Position numbers and translations under genes: made by a program
Source of the DNA: Azospirillum tabaci
GTDB lineage: Bacteria > Pseudomonadota > Alphaproteobacteria > Azospirillales > Azospirillaceae
Direction of reading: 5' to 3'
Length of the DNA stretch: 64,000 nucleotides
NCBI RefSeq assembly: GCF_014596085.1
Contig: NZ_JACCJY010000019.1
Location: forward strand, 1 to 64,000
Notes under the pieces: model-generated
Seen by the model: the letters and a program-made list of their open reading frames with translations, nothing else
Database searches by the model: none
Told to the model about the DNA's origin: nothing
Shown: piece by piece, positions 1-7,007 of the stretch
Layout: the number at the start of each line of letters is the position of its first letter
Position numbering within the stretch: position 1 is the first letter of the stretch

Positions 1-116
1 GGACGCTCGACCTTGATGACGTCGGCGCCGAACCACGCCAGAAGCTGGGTGCAGGTCGGACCCGACTGAACATGGGTAAAGTCCAGAACCCGCACGCCTT
101 CGAGTGCCTTGCCCAT
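1..116 (-). CDS. frc: Formyl-CoA:oxalate CoA-transferase, N-terminal fragment
   Basis: Only the first 38 codons lie in the window; the rest continues past the left edge. The reading starts [13 protein letters not shown] and continues with a [11 protein letters not shown] motif and an [14 protein letters not shown] segment, the nearly invariant N-terminus of class III (CaiB/BaiF) CoA-transferases of the formyl-CoA transferase type. Family knowledge: Frc moves CoA from formyl-CoA to oxalate in the cytoplasm, feeding oxalyl-CoA decarboxylase. The ATG is preceded on the minus strand by AGGGAGAG at good spacing. The partner decarboxylase is not in the window. Other class III transferases share this region, but the [14 protein letters not shown] pattern is closest to Frc itself. 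Confidence 0.85.
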   Translation of the reverse strand, partial: MGKALEGVRVLDFTHVQSGPTCTQLLAWFGADVIKVER

Positions 117-236
117 GCAGTCTCTCCCTGTTGAGCCGCAGGCATACGGAGCCTGGCGGCGTGGCCAAACCGTTCGTCATTGAAGCGAGCAGGAGTGGAG
201 GGCGCGGACGGTTGATCCCCGCGGGCTTCTGGGCGG

Positions 237-497
237 CTATCGAAGCCAACCCTTTATTTCCAAAATCCGCTGATCACCTTTTTCCGTTCTCGCATATTGC
301 TTGCCGCATTGTGTTGCATACTCCTGGACAAAACCCAGCCTGACCAATTCGCCGAGTACCGGCCTCACAATGGCCGGCTTCAAGCTTGCCGCCTTCGTGA
401 TGGTCAGCAGCGAGACTGGAGGTGTCGTGGCCTCGGGACCCGGCATGGCACGCAGCGTGTTCAGCATGGTCCAATTGACGGATGTCGGAGAGATCAC
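237..497 (-). CDS. Small winged-helix-like protein, 86 aa
   Basis: Small protein read from a GTG start chosen because AAGGGAGG lies six bases upstream, a much better site than the ATG at 575 further upstream in the same frame. The sequence (NWTMLNTLRAMPG, then SLLTITKAASLKPAIVRPVL and GELVRLGFVQEY) has the spacing of a winged helix-turn-helix: a first helix, an HTH of the form TITKAASLKPAIVRPVLGEL, and a wing ending KQYARTEKGDQRI. It resembles MarR/PadR-like small regulators but I cannot place it in a named family. It lies between frc and a plus-strand SGNH gene and could regulate either. DNA binding is inferred from pattern only. Confidence 0.55.
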   Translation of the reverse strand: MISPTSVNWTMLNTLRAMPGPEATTPPVSLLTITKAASLKPAIVRPVLGELVRLGFVQEYATQCGKQYARTEKGDQRILEIKGWLR

Positions 498-861
498 ACA
501 CGCCTCCCTTGGTGCGCTGGGGATCGCTGCCTTTCGCAGTCCGTGTTGCAATCGGCTCTGGCATGCCAGATCCAATGCGATCAGGCTAAAACCTCAAGCT
601 CACTTGAGGTCAAGAAGAATTTTGGGGCAGCGAATCGGCCTGATCGGGCCTAAGGCGCATCCGGTCCCCGAGGCTCCAATTTCGGCGTTGGTGTGCATGT
701 GGGATCGAGCCGAGTTCAGTCACTCTTGCGCAACGGCAAGCGCTTTCCTTCAGGCTCCCTGTCCGAGGCGCCGGTCACAGGACGATGGAGAGAACTCCGC
801 TTTGAAATGGGAGGGAAAGCGGTTGTCCACTGTTGTGGCAATGGCACTGGGGAGAGCCTGC

Positions 862-1515
862 ATGGTTTCATCCGCTTCGATGCCGCATATCGTCCTGCTG
901 GGCGATTCGATCTTCGACAATTCCGCCTATGTGGAAGGCGGACCGGACGTGGCGGCACAGCTTCGCTTGCGTCTGCCGTCAGGCTGGCGCGCGACTCTCC
1001 GAGCGGAAGACGGTGCCGTGACCAGCAGCGTAGCGCGACAAGTCCAGCAATGTCCTCCTGACGCAACCCATCTCATCGTGAGCGTGGGCGGCAACGATGC
1101 GTTGCGCCACTCCGGACTCCTGGATGAGGGTGCGCGGTCGGTTGCCGCGGTGGTCAACAGGTTGGGCGAGGTACGGGAGCGGTTCCAAAACGACTATCGG
1201 GCGATGCTCGACGCCGTCTTGGCTTCGCGCTTGCCGACGGCCGTGTGCACGATCTACGACGCGCGCTACCCCGACCCGCTTCGGCAACGATTGGTCACTA
1301 CCGGCCTGACCATCTTCAACGATGTCATCACCCGTGAAGCATTCGTACGGGGCTTGCCGCTGATCGACTTGCGCCTGATCTGCGACAAGGCAGAGGACTA
1401 CGCAAATCCAATTGAGCCGTCCGTCCAAGGTGGTGTGAAAATCGCCGCCGCCATCGCCGCTCTGACCACCTCCCACCATTGGTCACAACGACGATCGACC
1501 GTTTTTGCGTCCTGA
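862..1515 (+). CDS. SGNH/GDSL hydrolase-like protein, 217 aa
   Basis: The protein opens with MVSSASMPHIVLLGDSIFDN. GDS near residue 15 is block I of SGNH hydrolases with the candidate nucleophile serine, and VSVGGNDAL provides block III (GGND). The expected block V (D..H) near the C-terminus is not present; the corresponding stretch reads DYANPIEPSVQGGVKIA. No signal peptide is seen, so a cytoplasmic esterase-like role is likely, substrate unknown. The ATG at 862 is preferred because GGGGAGAG lies upstream; the reading frame is open further upstream, and an ATG at 880 (MPHIVLL) is an alternative. The gene stands alone, with about 360 bases back to the minus-strand gene and an IS remnant downstream. 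Confidence 0.7.
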   Translation: MVSSASMPHIVLLGDSIFDNSAYVEGGPDVAAQLRLRLPSGWRATLRAEDGAVTSSVARQVQQCPPDATHLIVSVGGNDALRHSGLLDEGARSVAAVVNRLGEVRERFQNDYRAMLDAVLASRLPTAVCTIYDARYPDPLRQRLVTTGLTIFNDVITREAFVRGLPLIDLRLICDKAEDYANPIEPSVQGGVKIAAAIAALTTSHHWSQRRSTVFAS

Positions 1516-1639
1516 CGGGGGCAACCGCCATCCATGCCGGGATCGACGTTACGGGCTCGAAGGCTCTGTTGCGGCGTTTGCGAATGAGCGGAGATCACGT
1601 GGAACGTCAGCCGGATCGGCGTCTGGGGTTGATGCGGTG

Positions 1640-1765
1640 ATGCGCGGTGCAAGGAGCCCGTTCAAGGAACGGCACTTCACGGTCGCGGTGATCTTGTGGG
1701 CGGTGCGCCGGTGCCTGCGGTTCGCGATCCGCTACCGCGATCTCGAACGGATGCTGGCCGACCAT
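1640..1765 (+). pseudogene. IS6-family transposase N-terminal remnant
   Basis: The segment translates as SPFKERHFTVAVILWAVRRC followed by LRFAIRYRDLERMLADH, matching the N-terminal signature of IS6/IS26-like transposases (F.GRHF...IILWAVRWYLRY..SYRDLEEMMAERG). Homology stops after about 40 codons; the DDE catalytic core and both terminal repeats are absent. The frame continues into a long antisense shadow of the downstream kinase. This is a decayed insertion-sequence fragment at the end of the SGNH gene region. Confidence 0.65.
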
Positions 1766-1957
1766 CCTCGGCCAGACCGGCAACGCCGCCCCCTGGTTCG
1801 GCTGAGGCGCCTCGAGTCCATTGCATACCTTGGGGGAGGGTCAGTACAGCGCGCTCAGCCGGCAGCGAACTGGGGGCGCGATGATGTGGCGGGTCATGGT
1901 GGAGGTGACGGGCGAGGACGGCGCGAAGGACGTTCGCGCTCCCCGTTGCTGAGTCCA

Positions 1958-4912
1958 TTACAGGGGAAGACGCTCCCCTTCCGCGGCGGTCAAGGCCCCC
2001 GCCGTCTTCGCCTGTTTCGCCATGGCGCGGTCCAGAACGCGCCGGAGCTGGCGCGGCGTCACCGGCTTGCGGACCACCTCCAGCCCGTGCGCGGCGGCGT
2101 CCGTCTCGCACTCCGGGCCGGCTTCCCCGGTCAGGATCATCGCGGGCACGTCCCATCCGGCCATGGCGCGGACGCGCACCACCGCTTCCGTCCCGACGCG
2201 CCCTTCACGCAGGCGGTAATCGACCAGCATCACGTCGGGCATGCGCCCGTCGGCTTCGATCTTCGCCACCGCCTCGTCGGTGGAACCGGCGATCCGTACC
2301 TCATAGCCCCATTCGCGGAACATGTCGCGCAACCCCAGCAGGACGATGGCGTCGTCGTCCACCAGCAGGGCGTGCGGAGCCTCGGCGCCGCCGGTGAAGG
2401 CGGAGGCGGTCATCGGCGGGGGAGGCGGCGCCGTCTCCACCGCGGCCAGCGGAACGGTGATGGCGAAGACGGAACCGCGATCCGGCTGGGATTTCACCTC
2501 CACGGGGTGGTCGAGGATCGTCGACAGCCGCTGCACGATGGCGAGGCCGAGGCCGAGGCCGCGCGCCCGGTCCCGTTCCGGGTTGTTGATCTGATGGAAT
2601 TCCGCAAAGATCTGAGTCAACTGGTCGGGCGGAATACCGATCCCGGTGTCGCTGACCTCGATCCGCACCCGGCCGTCCTGCGTCTTGCCGTCCTGCGTCT
2701 TGCCGTCCTGCGTCTTGCCGCCCTGTGTCCGCACGGCGATCTGCACCGCCCCGCGTTCCGTGTATTTGACGGCGTTCTCCAGCAGGTTTCGCACCATGCG
2801 GCCCAGCAGCACGCGGTCGCTGAGCACCGTTGCCGCGCGGTCCTGCACGATGCGGAAGGCCAGCTTCTTGCTCTCGAGGATCGGCGCGTAGGAGGCGGCG
2901 ATCTCATCGAGCAGGCTGTTCAGGGCGAAGGGCTCCAAACGCGGATCGACCGCCCCGGCGTCCAGCCGCGACACATCCAGCAGGCTGTCCAGCAGCCCCT
3001 TCAGCGTGTCCAGGCCGCGCTCCAGCATTTCCAGGCTGCGCTGTCCCCGCTCGTCTTTGATGAAGCGGTGCAGGATGCCGGTGAACAGGAACATGGACTG
3101 CATCGGCTGGCGCAGGTCGTGGCTGGCCGCGGCGAGAAACTTCGATTTGGCGCGGTTGGCCTCGTCGGCCTCCTCCTTGGCGCGTTGGAGCGCCAGCTCC
3201 ATCGCCTTGCGCTCCCCAACGTCGCGCAAGGTGCAGATCGCCAGGGTCACCCGTCCATCGGAGGCGCGGACCGGGGTGGCGCTGACCGACAGGGTCATGG
3301 CAGTGCCGTCGGGCCGGGTGTAGGGCATGTCCTCCTGCTCCACCGTCTCGCCTTGCCGCAGGGCGCGGGACAGCGGGCAGCGCCCCTCGCCGAAGCAGGC
3401 GCCGCCGTCGCAGGCCCGTTTGTCGTCGCAGCCGCAGCCGACGTTGGGCGGCGGCGTGCCGCCCAGCAGGTGGAGCGCGGTGTCGTTGACCTTGACGATC
3501 CGCCCGGTCGGAGCCTCCGCCACCAGCAGCCCCGAGGGCAAATGGTCCAGAATGGCCGTCAGCAGGCTGCGCTCCGCCTCCAACTGCCGGGTCAGGAGCG
3601 TGCGTTCGTCCTCCAGGCGCCGGCGCTCCGTGGCGTCCCGGAAGTACAGGGCCAAGCCCTTGCGCGACGGGAAGGCGCGGACGGCGAACCAGACCCCGCT
3701 GCGTGGTCCCTGCGTCTCGAACTCCACCGCTTCGCGGTGCTCCATGGCCTGTTGCAGGGTCCGCCCGGACTCGCCGGCCATCAGTTCCGCGAAGGCTTGG
3801 CGCCCGTTCCGCCCCACGGCGTCTCCGGAATCGGGCAGGAGGGTCCGCGCCCGTTCGTTGATGAAGACGACGCGCCAGGACCGGTCGAGTTCGGCCACGG
3901 CGTCCGTCGTGCTTTCCAAGACCGACGCCTTCTCGACGACGGTCTCCAGCATCCGTTCGCGCACGCGCAAAAACTGCCGCATGCCCCAGGCGGCGCCCAG
4001 GCAGGTGAGCAGGAACACCCCGCCGAACAGCGCCAGCGAAGAGAGCATGGCGTCCTCGACCGGGCGCATCGCCGCGTCGCGGTCGATCCCGATGGCGATC
4101 ATCGATTCGCGGGTGCCGGTGTCCAGGGGGGCGGAGACCACCATCCGTTCCGTTCCACCGGTGTCGAAGACGGCCACCGACCGTGTCCCCCGCGCCGCAT
4201 GCATGGCCTGAAGCATGGCGGCGGGCAGAGGCTGCCCGATGGCCTCGGGGGCCTCCGGCAGGCGCGCCACCATGTGGCCCTGTCGGTCGGAGACCACCAT
4301 CTCCATACCTGAAGGCAGGGGGCGGCGACCGAGATTCTCCTCCAGCCAGCGGGCGTCGAGAAGCACCGTCACCACGCCGCCGGGGGGTGCGCCCGGCGTG
4401 CCGTCCGCCGACGGGTAGGCCAGGCGGAAAGGCAGGATGGGGCGTTGGTTGGGATCGCGCAGCCCATACTCGCCCGTTGTCAGGGCACCGGTGGCCAGGG
4501 CGCTCTGGAAGGTGCGGATGCCGCCGAGATCGACGCCCAGCGAGACCGGGTCGGTCGCGCACCACACCCGGCCCTCCCGGTCGGCCACCTCCACCGACAG
4601 ATAGGCGGGATAGCGGGCGCGCAGCCGGTCCATGGTCCGCTGGCAGTCCGGCGGTCCCGCCTGCGGCACGCCCGATTCGACGATCGTGGCCAGCACCTGC
4701 CGCGCCTCGGCGGCGATGCGCTGCTGCTCGGAGTCCAGCAGGTCGAGAAGGCGCAAGGTGTCGTTCCGCACCTCGTTCTCCCGATCCTGCCGCAGGCTGT
4801 GCTGCGTCATAAACTGGAGCGCCGCGAGCGGCACCACGGCGGCCACGATCAAGAGAAACAGACGCAGATAATGGGGCATCGCCAAGGAAATCTGATGAAG
4901 GAGAACGGCCAT
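1958..4912 (-). CDS. Hybrid sensor histidine kinase/response regulator, 984 aa
   Basis: Membrane sensor kinase with a fused receiver. Order seen: transmembrane helix near residues 14-34 (RLFLLIVAAVVPLAAL); periplasmic sensor region of about 270 residues (Cache-like by size); second helix (LALFGGVFLLTCLGAAWGM); PAS-like domain; second PAS with an inserted cysteine-rich stretch near 490-512 (CGCDDKRACDGGACFGEGRC); coiled coil; HisKA with phosphorylated His598 in SHDLRQP; HATPase boxes LLENAVKYTERG, DTGIGIPPDQ and GLGLGLAIVQRL; and receiver with phosphoacceptor Asp898 in MLVDYRL and lysine in VVRKPV. A KTQDG tandem repeat sits in the ATPase domain. The start at 4912 puts a short tail before helix 1; an ATG at 4879 is also possible. 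No adjacent output regulator is encoded, so targets and ligand are unknown. Confidence 0.92.
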   Translation of the reverse strand: MAVLLHQISLAMPHYLRLFLLIVAAVVPLAALQFMTQHSLRQDRENEVRNDTLRLLDLLDSEQQRIAAEARQVLATIVESGVPQAGPPDCQRTMDRLRARYPAYLSVEVADREGRVWCATDPVSLGVDLGGIRTFQSALATGALTTGEYGLRDPNQRPILPFRLAYPSADGTPGAPPGGVVTVLLDARWLEENLGRRPLPSGMEMVVSDRQGHMVARLPEAPEAIGQPLPAAMLQAMHAARGTRSVAVFDTGGTERMVVSAPLDTGTRESMIAIGIDRDAAMRPVEDAMLSSLALFGGVFLLTCLGAAWGMRQFLRVRERMLETVVEKASVLESTTDAVAELDRSWRVVFINERARTLLPDSGDAVGRNGRQAFAELMAGESGRTLQQAMEHREAVEFETQGPRSGVWFAVRAFPSRKGLALYFRDATERRRLEDERTLLTRQLEAERSLLTAILDHLPSGLLVAEAPTGRIVKVNDTALHLLGGTPPPNVGCGCDDKRACDGGACFGEGRCPLSRALRQGETVEQEDMPYTRPDGTAMTLSVSATPVRASDGRVTLAICTLRDVGERKAMELALQRAKEEADEANRAKSKFLAAASHDLRQPMQSMFLFTGILHRFIKDERGQRSLEMLERGLDTLKGLLDSLLDVSRLDAGAVDPRLEPFALNSLLDEIAASYAPILESKKLAFRIVQDRAATVLSDRVLLGRMVRNLLENAVKYTERGAVQIAVRTQGGKTQDGKTQDGKTQDGRVRIEVSDTGIGIPPDQLTQIFAEFHQINNPERDRARGLGLGLAIVQRLSTILDHPVEVKSQPDRGSVFAITVPLAAVETAPPPPPMTASAFTGGAEAPHALLVDDDAIVLLGLRDMFREWGYEVRIAGSTDEAVAKIEADGRMPDVMLVDYRLREGRVGTEAVVRVRAMAGWDVPAMILTGEAGPECETDAAAHGLEVVRKPVTPRQLRRVLDRAMAKQAKTAGALTAAEGERLPL
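2675..2730. repeat. 15-bp in-frame tandem repeat inside the kinase gene
   Basis: Three perfect copies of gtcctgcgtcttgcc (2675-2689, 2690-2704, 2705-2719) are followed by a degenerate partial copy. They encode a KTQDG repeat between two strands of the ATPase domain. The unit is a multiple of three, so slippage would change copy number without breaking the frame. Confidence 0.9.
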
Positions 4913-5074
4913 CCTCGCACTCGGGTGGGTCGAACCGTCACGGGTGCAGCCGGAACAGGGCCATCGGCGGTGGATGTTCTTCAAACTCCACAAGGCGTTC
5001 ATGCCACATGGGAGCGGAGATGCAACGATTAACGGACCGGATAACTCTATTTTGCTTCGGCGCCGGGGCGCTCC

Positions 5075-5338
5075 TCAGCGGCGTCCCATAAAAAAGCCGG
5101 CCAGAGCGCAGCACAGGGCGGTCACGATGACGCGCAAGGGCGTCGGATCATAGGAGACCACCGCCACCAGAAAGGCGAGGGCCGTCACCACCATCAACGC
5201 ACCGGTCGTGCCCATGCGCACCGCCTCTCCCAAAGCCATCCGCTCCGGCAAACAGCCGTACGCGCGATGCGTCGCGGCGGCGGTGCACGTAACCGTTCCG
5301 AGCAGTCCAGGGTCCCGTTCGCAACGAAGAATTTTCAT
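5075..5338 (-). CDS. Small predicted membrane protein, 87 aa
   Basis: Starts MKILRCERDPGLLGTVTC. After a soluble N-terminal part with three cysteines come two hydrophobic segments, TGALMVVTALAFLVAVVSY and LRVIVTALCCALAGFFMGRR, so it is probably a two-helix inner-membrane protein. I do not recognise a family. The start at 5338 is chosen because it leaves the 5415 gene on the other strand a free upstream region, and a weak GGGAG lies about 14 bases upstream. The two genes are divergent with about 75 bp between starts. Function unknown. Confidence 0.5.
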   Translation of the reverse strand: MKILRCERDPGLLGTVTCTAAATHRAYGCLPERMALGEAVRMGTTGALMVVTALAFLVAVVSYDPTPLRVIVTALCCALAGFFMGRR

Positions 5339-5367
5339 GGCGCCGCTCGCACTCCCGTAATATTTCT

Positions 5368-5379
5368 CGATTGTAATCG
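5368..5379. promoter_or_regulatory. Palindrome CGATT-GT-AATCG between divergent small genes
   Basis: A 12-base perfect palindrome lies in the roughly 75-bp spacer between the minus-strand membrane protein and the plus-strand 62-residue protein. It sits in a locally AT-rich patch (taatatttctcgattgtaatc), as expected for a promoter/operator. Short palindromes arise by chance, so this is only a candidate. Confidence 0.25.
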
Positions 5380-5414
5380 GAGCCCCCGCCACCGTCTTTC
5401 CGCGCGAGCCGACC

Positions 5415-5603
5415 ATGCCGTGGAGCCGCAACCCCTCCTACCAAGCCATCATCCTGCTGCGCCGGCACAGCCGGGAGTGCCGCGGGCTGGAAACGCGCGA
5501 GTATCTGGTCGCCGTGGAACGCCGGATGGTCCAACTCATCGATTTGGAGCGGCGAGAGGTCCGCGGCGACACCATGCCAGCGATCCGTCGGGCTGCGGAG
5601 TGA
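5415..5603 (+). CDS. Small conserved protein, 62 aa, paralogue of the gene at 30818
   Basis: The central part reads AIILLRRHSRECRGLETREY followed by LVAVERRMVQ. It aligns without gaps to the 65-residue protein encoded at 30818-31015, with about 18 identities over 33 positions (pattern AI.L.R.HSR...GL..R.YL..VERR..Q), and both end in an R.AAE-type tail. Independent conservation of two copies argues that both are translated. The core is rich in arginine and predicted helical. No catalytic motif or signal peptide is visible. No strong ribosome binding site is seen at the ATG. Function unknown. Confidence 0.6.
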   Translation: MPWSRNPSYQAIILLRRHSRECRGLETREYLVAVERRMVQLIDLERREVRGDTMPAIRRAAE

Positions 5604-5720
5604 CCTCGACTTTTGTCATATTTCAAAACGGTAACGTCGCAAGCCGCTCCTGAAACACAACCGACACAGATCGGTGTTAAAGGCCAAAGTGTCGTTCATT
5701 GACACGAGGCCGCCGCGTTC

Positions 5721-6203
5721 ATGGCTCTCCCGACCGAAATGGCCGGCAACGAGACTGCCGACGGCAGGGAGGGTTGCGACGTCGCCCTTTGCACCGTCCC
5801 CGCCGAGTCCATCCACAGCCGCATCCGCCGCGTCCACCAGCGCGCCACCGCGATGCTGAGCGACGCGCTGACCGGCTTCAACCTGACGGCGCCACAATGG
5901 GCGGCGCTGGCGGCGCTGCACCAGCATGGGCCGATGTCGCAGATCGACCTGGGGCGCAGCATCGCGATGGACCCCGCCACCATGCAGGGGGTGGTGGTGC
6001 GGCTGATCGACCGCGGCTATCTCCTGCGCAGCCCCGACAGCCTGGACCGTCGCCGCAACCTCGTCAGACTGGCCGACAGCGGGCGCCGGGTGGTCGAGAC
6101 GGCGGGGCCGGCCATCGCGCGGGCGGAGGCCGAACTGACCGGGCGCCTTTCGGCGGATGAACGGAGCCGGCTGGCGGAACTGCTGGGCCGCCTCTGCGGG
6201 TGA
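5721..6203 (+). CDS. MarR-family transcriptional regulator, 160 aa
   Basis: Typical MarR layout: helical dimerisation segments at both ends and a winged HTH in the middle, with LTAPQWAALAALHQHGPMSQ leading into IDLGRSIAMDPATMQGVVVR (recognition region about residues 60-95) and a wing with DRRRNLVRL (about 100-115). MarR proteins usually repress a neighbouring gene and release on binding a small phenolic or oxidant, but here no obvious target is adjacent. Upstream are small genes and downstream a convergent secreted-protein gene. An extra 20-residue N-terminus carries two cysteines. The ATG at 5721 is the first in frame; an internal ATG at 5739 is an alternative. Confidence 0.88.
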   Translation: MALPTEMAGNETADGREGCDVALCTVPAESIHSRIRRVHQRATAMLSDALTGFNLTAPQWAALAALHQHGPMSQIDLGRSIAMDPATMQGVVVRLIDRGYLLRSPDSLDRRRNLVRLADSGRRVVETAGPAIARAEAELTGRLSADERSRLAELLGRLCG

Positions 6204-6522
6204 GCCCCGGCGTTGCGGCTGAAACCGTGGGCTGGGTCAATGGTCCGGGCTAGCCCAAGTTATGCACATTAACCTGAACGGCGTCCTTGACTCTCCGAAT
6301 GTTGCTTTTTTGTTTTTCCAAACTCGCCGGAGGCCGGCGAAGACCGCAAAAGACGAGCAAATCCGCCACTTCAGTCGTGCCTGAATTTTAGGCAATTCGG
6401 TCGGGGCCGCGGATTCACGGCCATGCTCACAGGTTGCCCCCGGATTCGCTCACAGAGTTACCCACAGCTTCTGGGGATATCCCGATATTGCGGGTAGAGT
6501 TGCCCGCCCGCATCCCGTCCCG
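6204..6522. other. Intergenic region with DnaA-box-like sites
   Basis: This 319-base gap between two convergent genes has no supported gene. It holds a perfect TTATNCACA sequence (ttatgcaca, 6260-6268) and, from 6378, the first copy of a repeated element described separately. A short T-rich run (gcttttttgttttt) near 6304-6318 could end marR transcription, but no clear hairpin precedes it. Confidence 0.6.
6378..6491. repeat. Repeated intergenic element, copy 1 (hairpin plus DnaA-box-like palindrome)
   Basis: The element begins with a 17-base inverted repeat (tgcctgaattttaggca, 6378-6394). About 37 bases later comes a 51-base core (6432-6482) that matches 43 of 51 bases of the core at 37023-37073. 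The core holds a GANTC site (gattcgc), cagagtta, and a DnaA-box-like ttacccaca at 6458-6466 facing ctggggata on the other strand. Copy 2 has the same order of parts and an identically sized 17-base hairpin. This may bind DnaA or another replication or cell-cycle factor; that is inference. Confidence 0.65.
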
Positions 6523-6888
6523 TCAGCCGATCACTCGCCATTGCCCGTCCGGGTCCAGGCACGCGGTTCCGACCAGCGTCACGGGGCGTCCGCCGACGAC
6601 GCCGGGCATCTGGAAATCGCGGCAGTAGCGCCCACCGGGGCCGAGATAGGTGGGGGAGGTCCGGGTGGCCAACGGGGCCGCCGGCGCCGGCTGGGGGACC
6701 GGCACATAGACCACGGGGGGCGGCGGAACGTAGACGGGTGGCGGAAAGCCGAAGGCCAGCGGCAGGGTGATGCTGAAACCGAAGAAGTTGCCCCCGTGCC
6801 AGCCGCCGGCGAACACCGGGGCCGGCATCATCAGAAGGGCGGGCAGGAGCAGGGCGCACAGCCGCGCAGAAGCCGGGAAGGGGATCAT
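6523..6888 (-). CDS. Secreted proline-rich protein, 121 aa
   Basis: A signal peptide is clear: MIPFPASARLCALLLPALLM with cleavage probably after VFA near residue 27. The mature part has a glycine/phenylalanine stretch (GGNFFGFSITLPLAFGF), a proline-rich linker (PPPVYVPPPPVVYVPVPQ), and a C-terminal segment of the form YCRDFQ...GRPVTLVGTACLDPDGQW. That last motif, with two cysteines, resembles the C-terminal end found in many alphaproteobacterial 17-kDa surface-antigen-like exported proteins. It is probably periplasmic or outer-membrane associated. It lies directly downstream of the L,D-transpeptidase gene on the same strand, about 120 bases apart. Function unknown. Confidence 0.75.
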   Translation of the reverse strand: MIPFPASARLCALLLPALLMMPAPVFAGGWHGGNFFGFSITLPLAFGFPPPVYVPPPPVVYVPVPQPAPAAPLATRTSPTYLGPGGRYCRDFQMPGVVGGRPVTLVGTACLDPDGQWRVIG

Positions 6889-7007
6889 GGCGCACCTCCG
6901 CCGCGGCGCGGGACGGGGCGCCGCCGTAAGAAAGATGGGTACGAAAAAGGCGCCGTCGAGACGGCGCCTTTTCTACGTTTCCCGGAGCATGGTCCTGCGC
7001 GACGGCG

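Noticed and set aside
2675..2730. Possible short CRISPR-like array
   Set aside because: The units are directly adjacent with no spacers and are in frame inside a coding domain: a protein-coding tandem repeat.
1505..4312. Long plus-strand open frame opposite the hybrid kinase
   Set aside because: Only its first part resembles a protein (the IS6 fragment). The rest is rich in Arg, Gly, His and Gln, with no family motif, and is antisense to clear kinase domains: a shadow of high-GC third positions.
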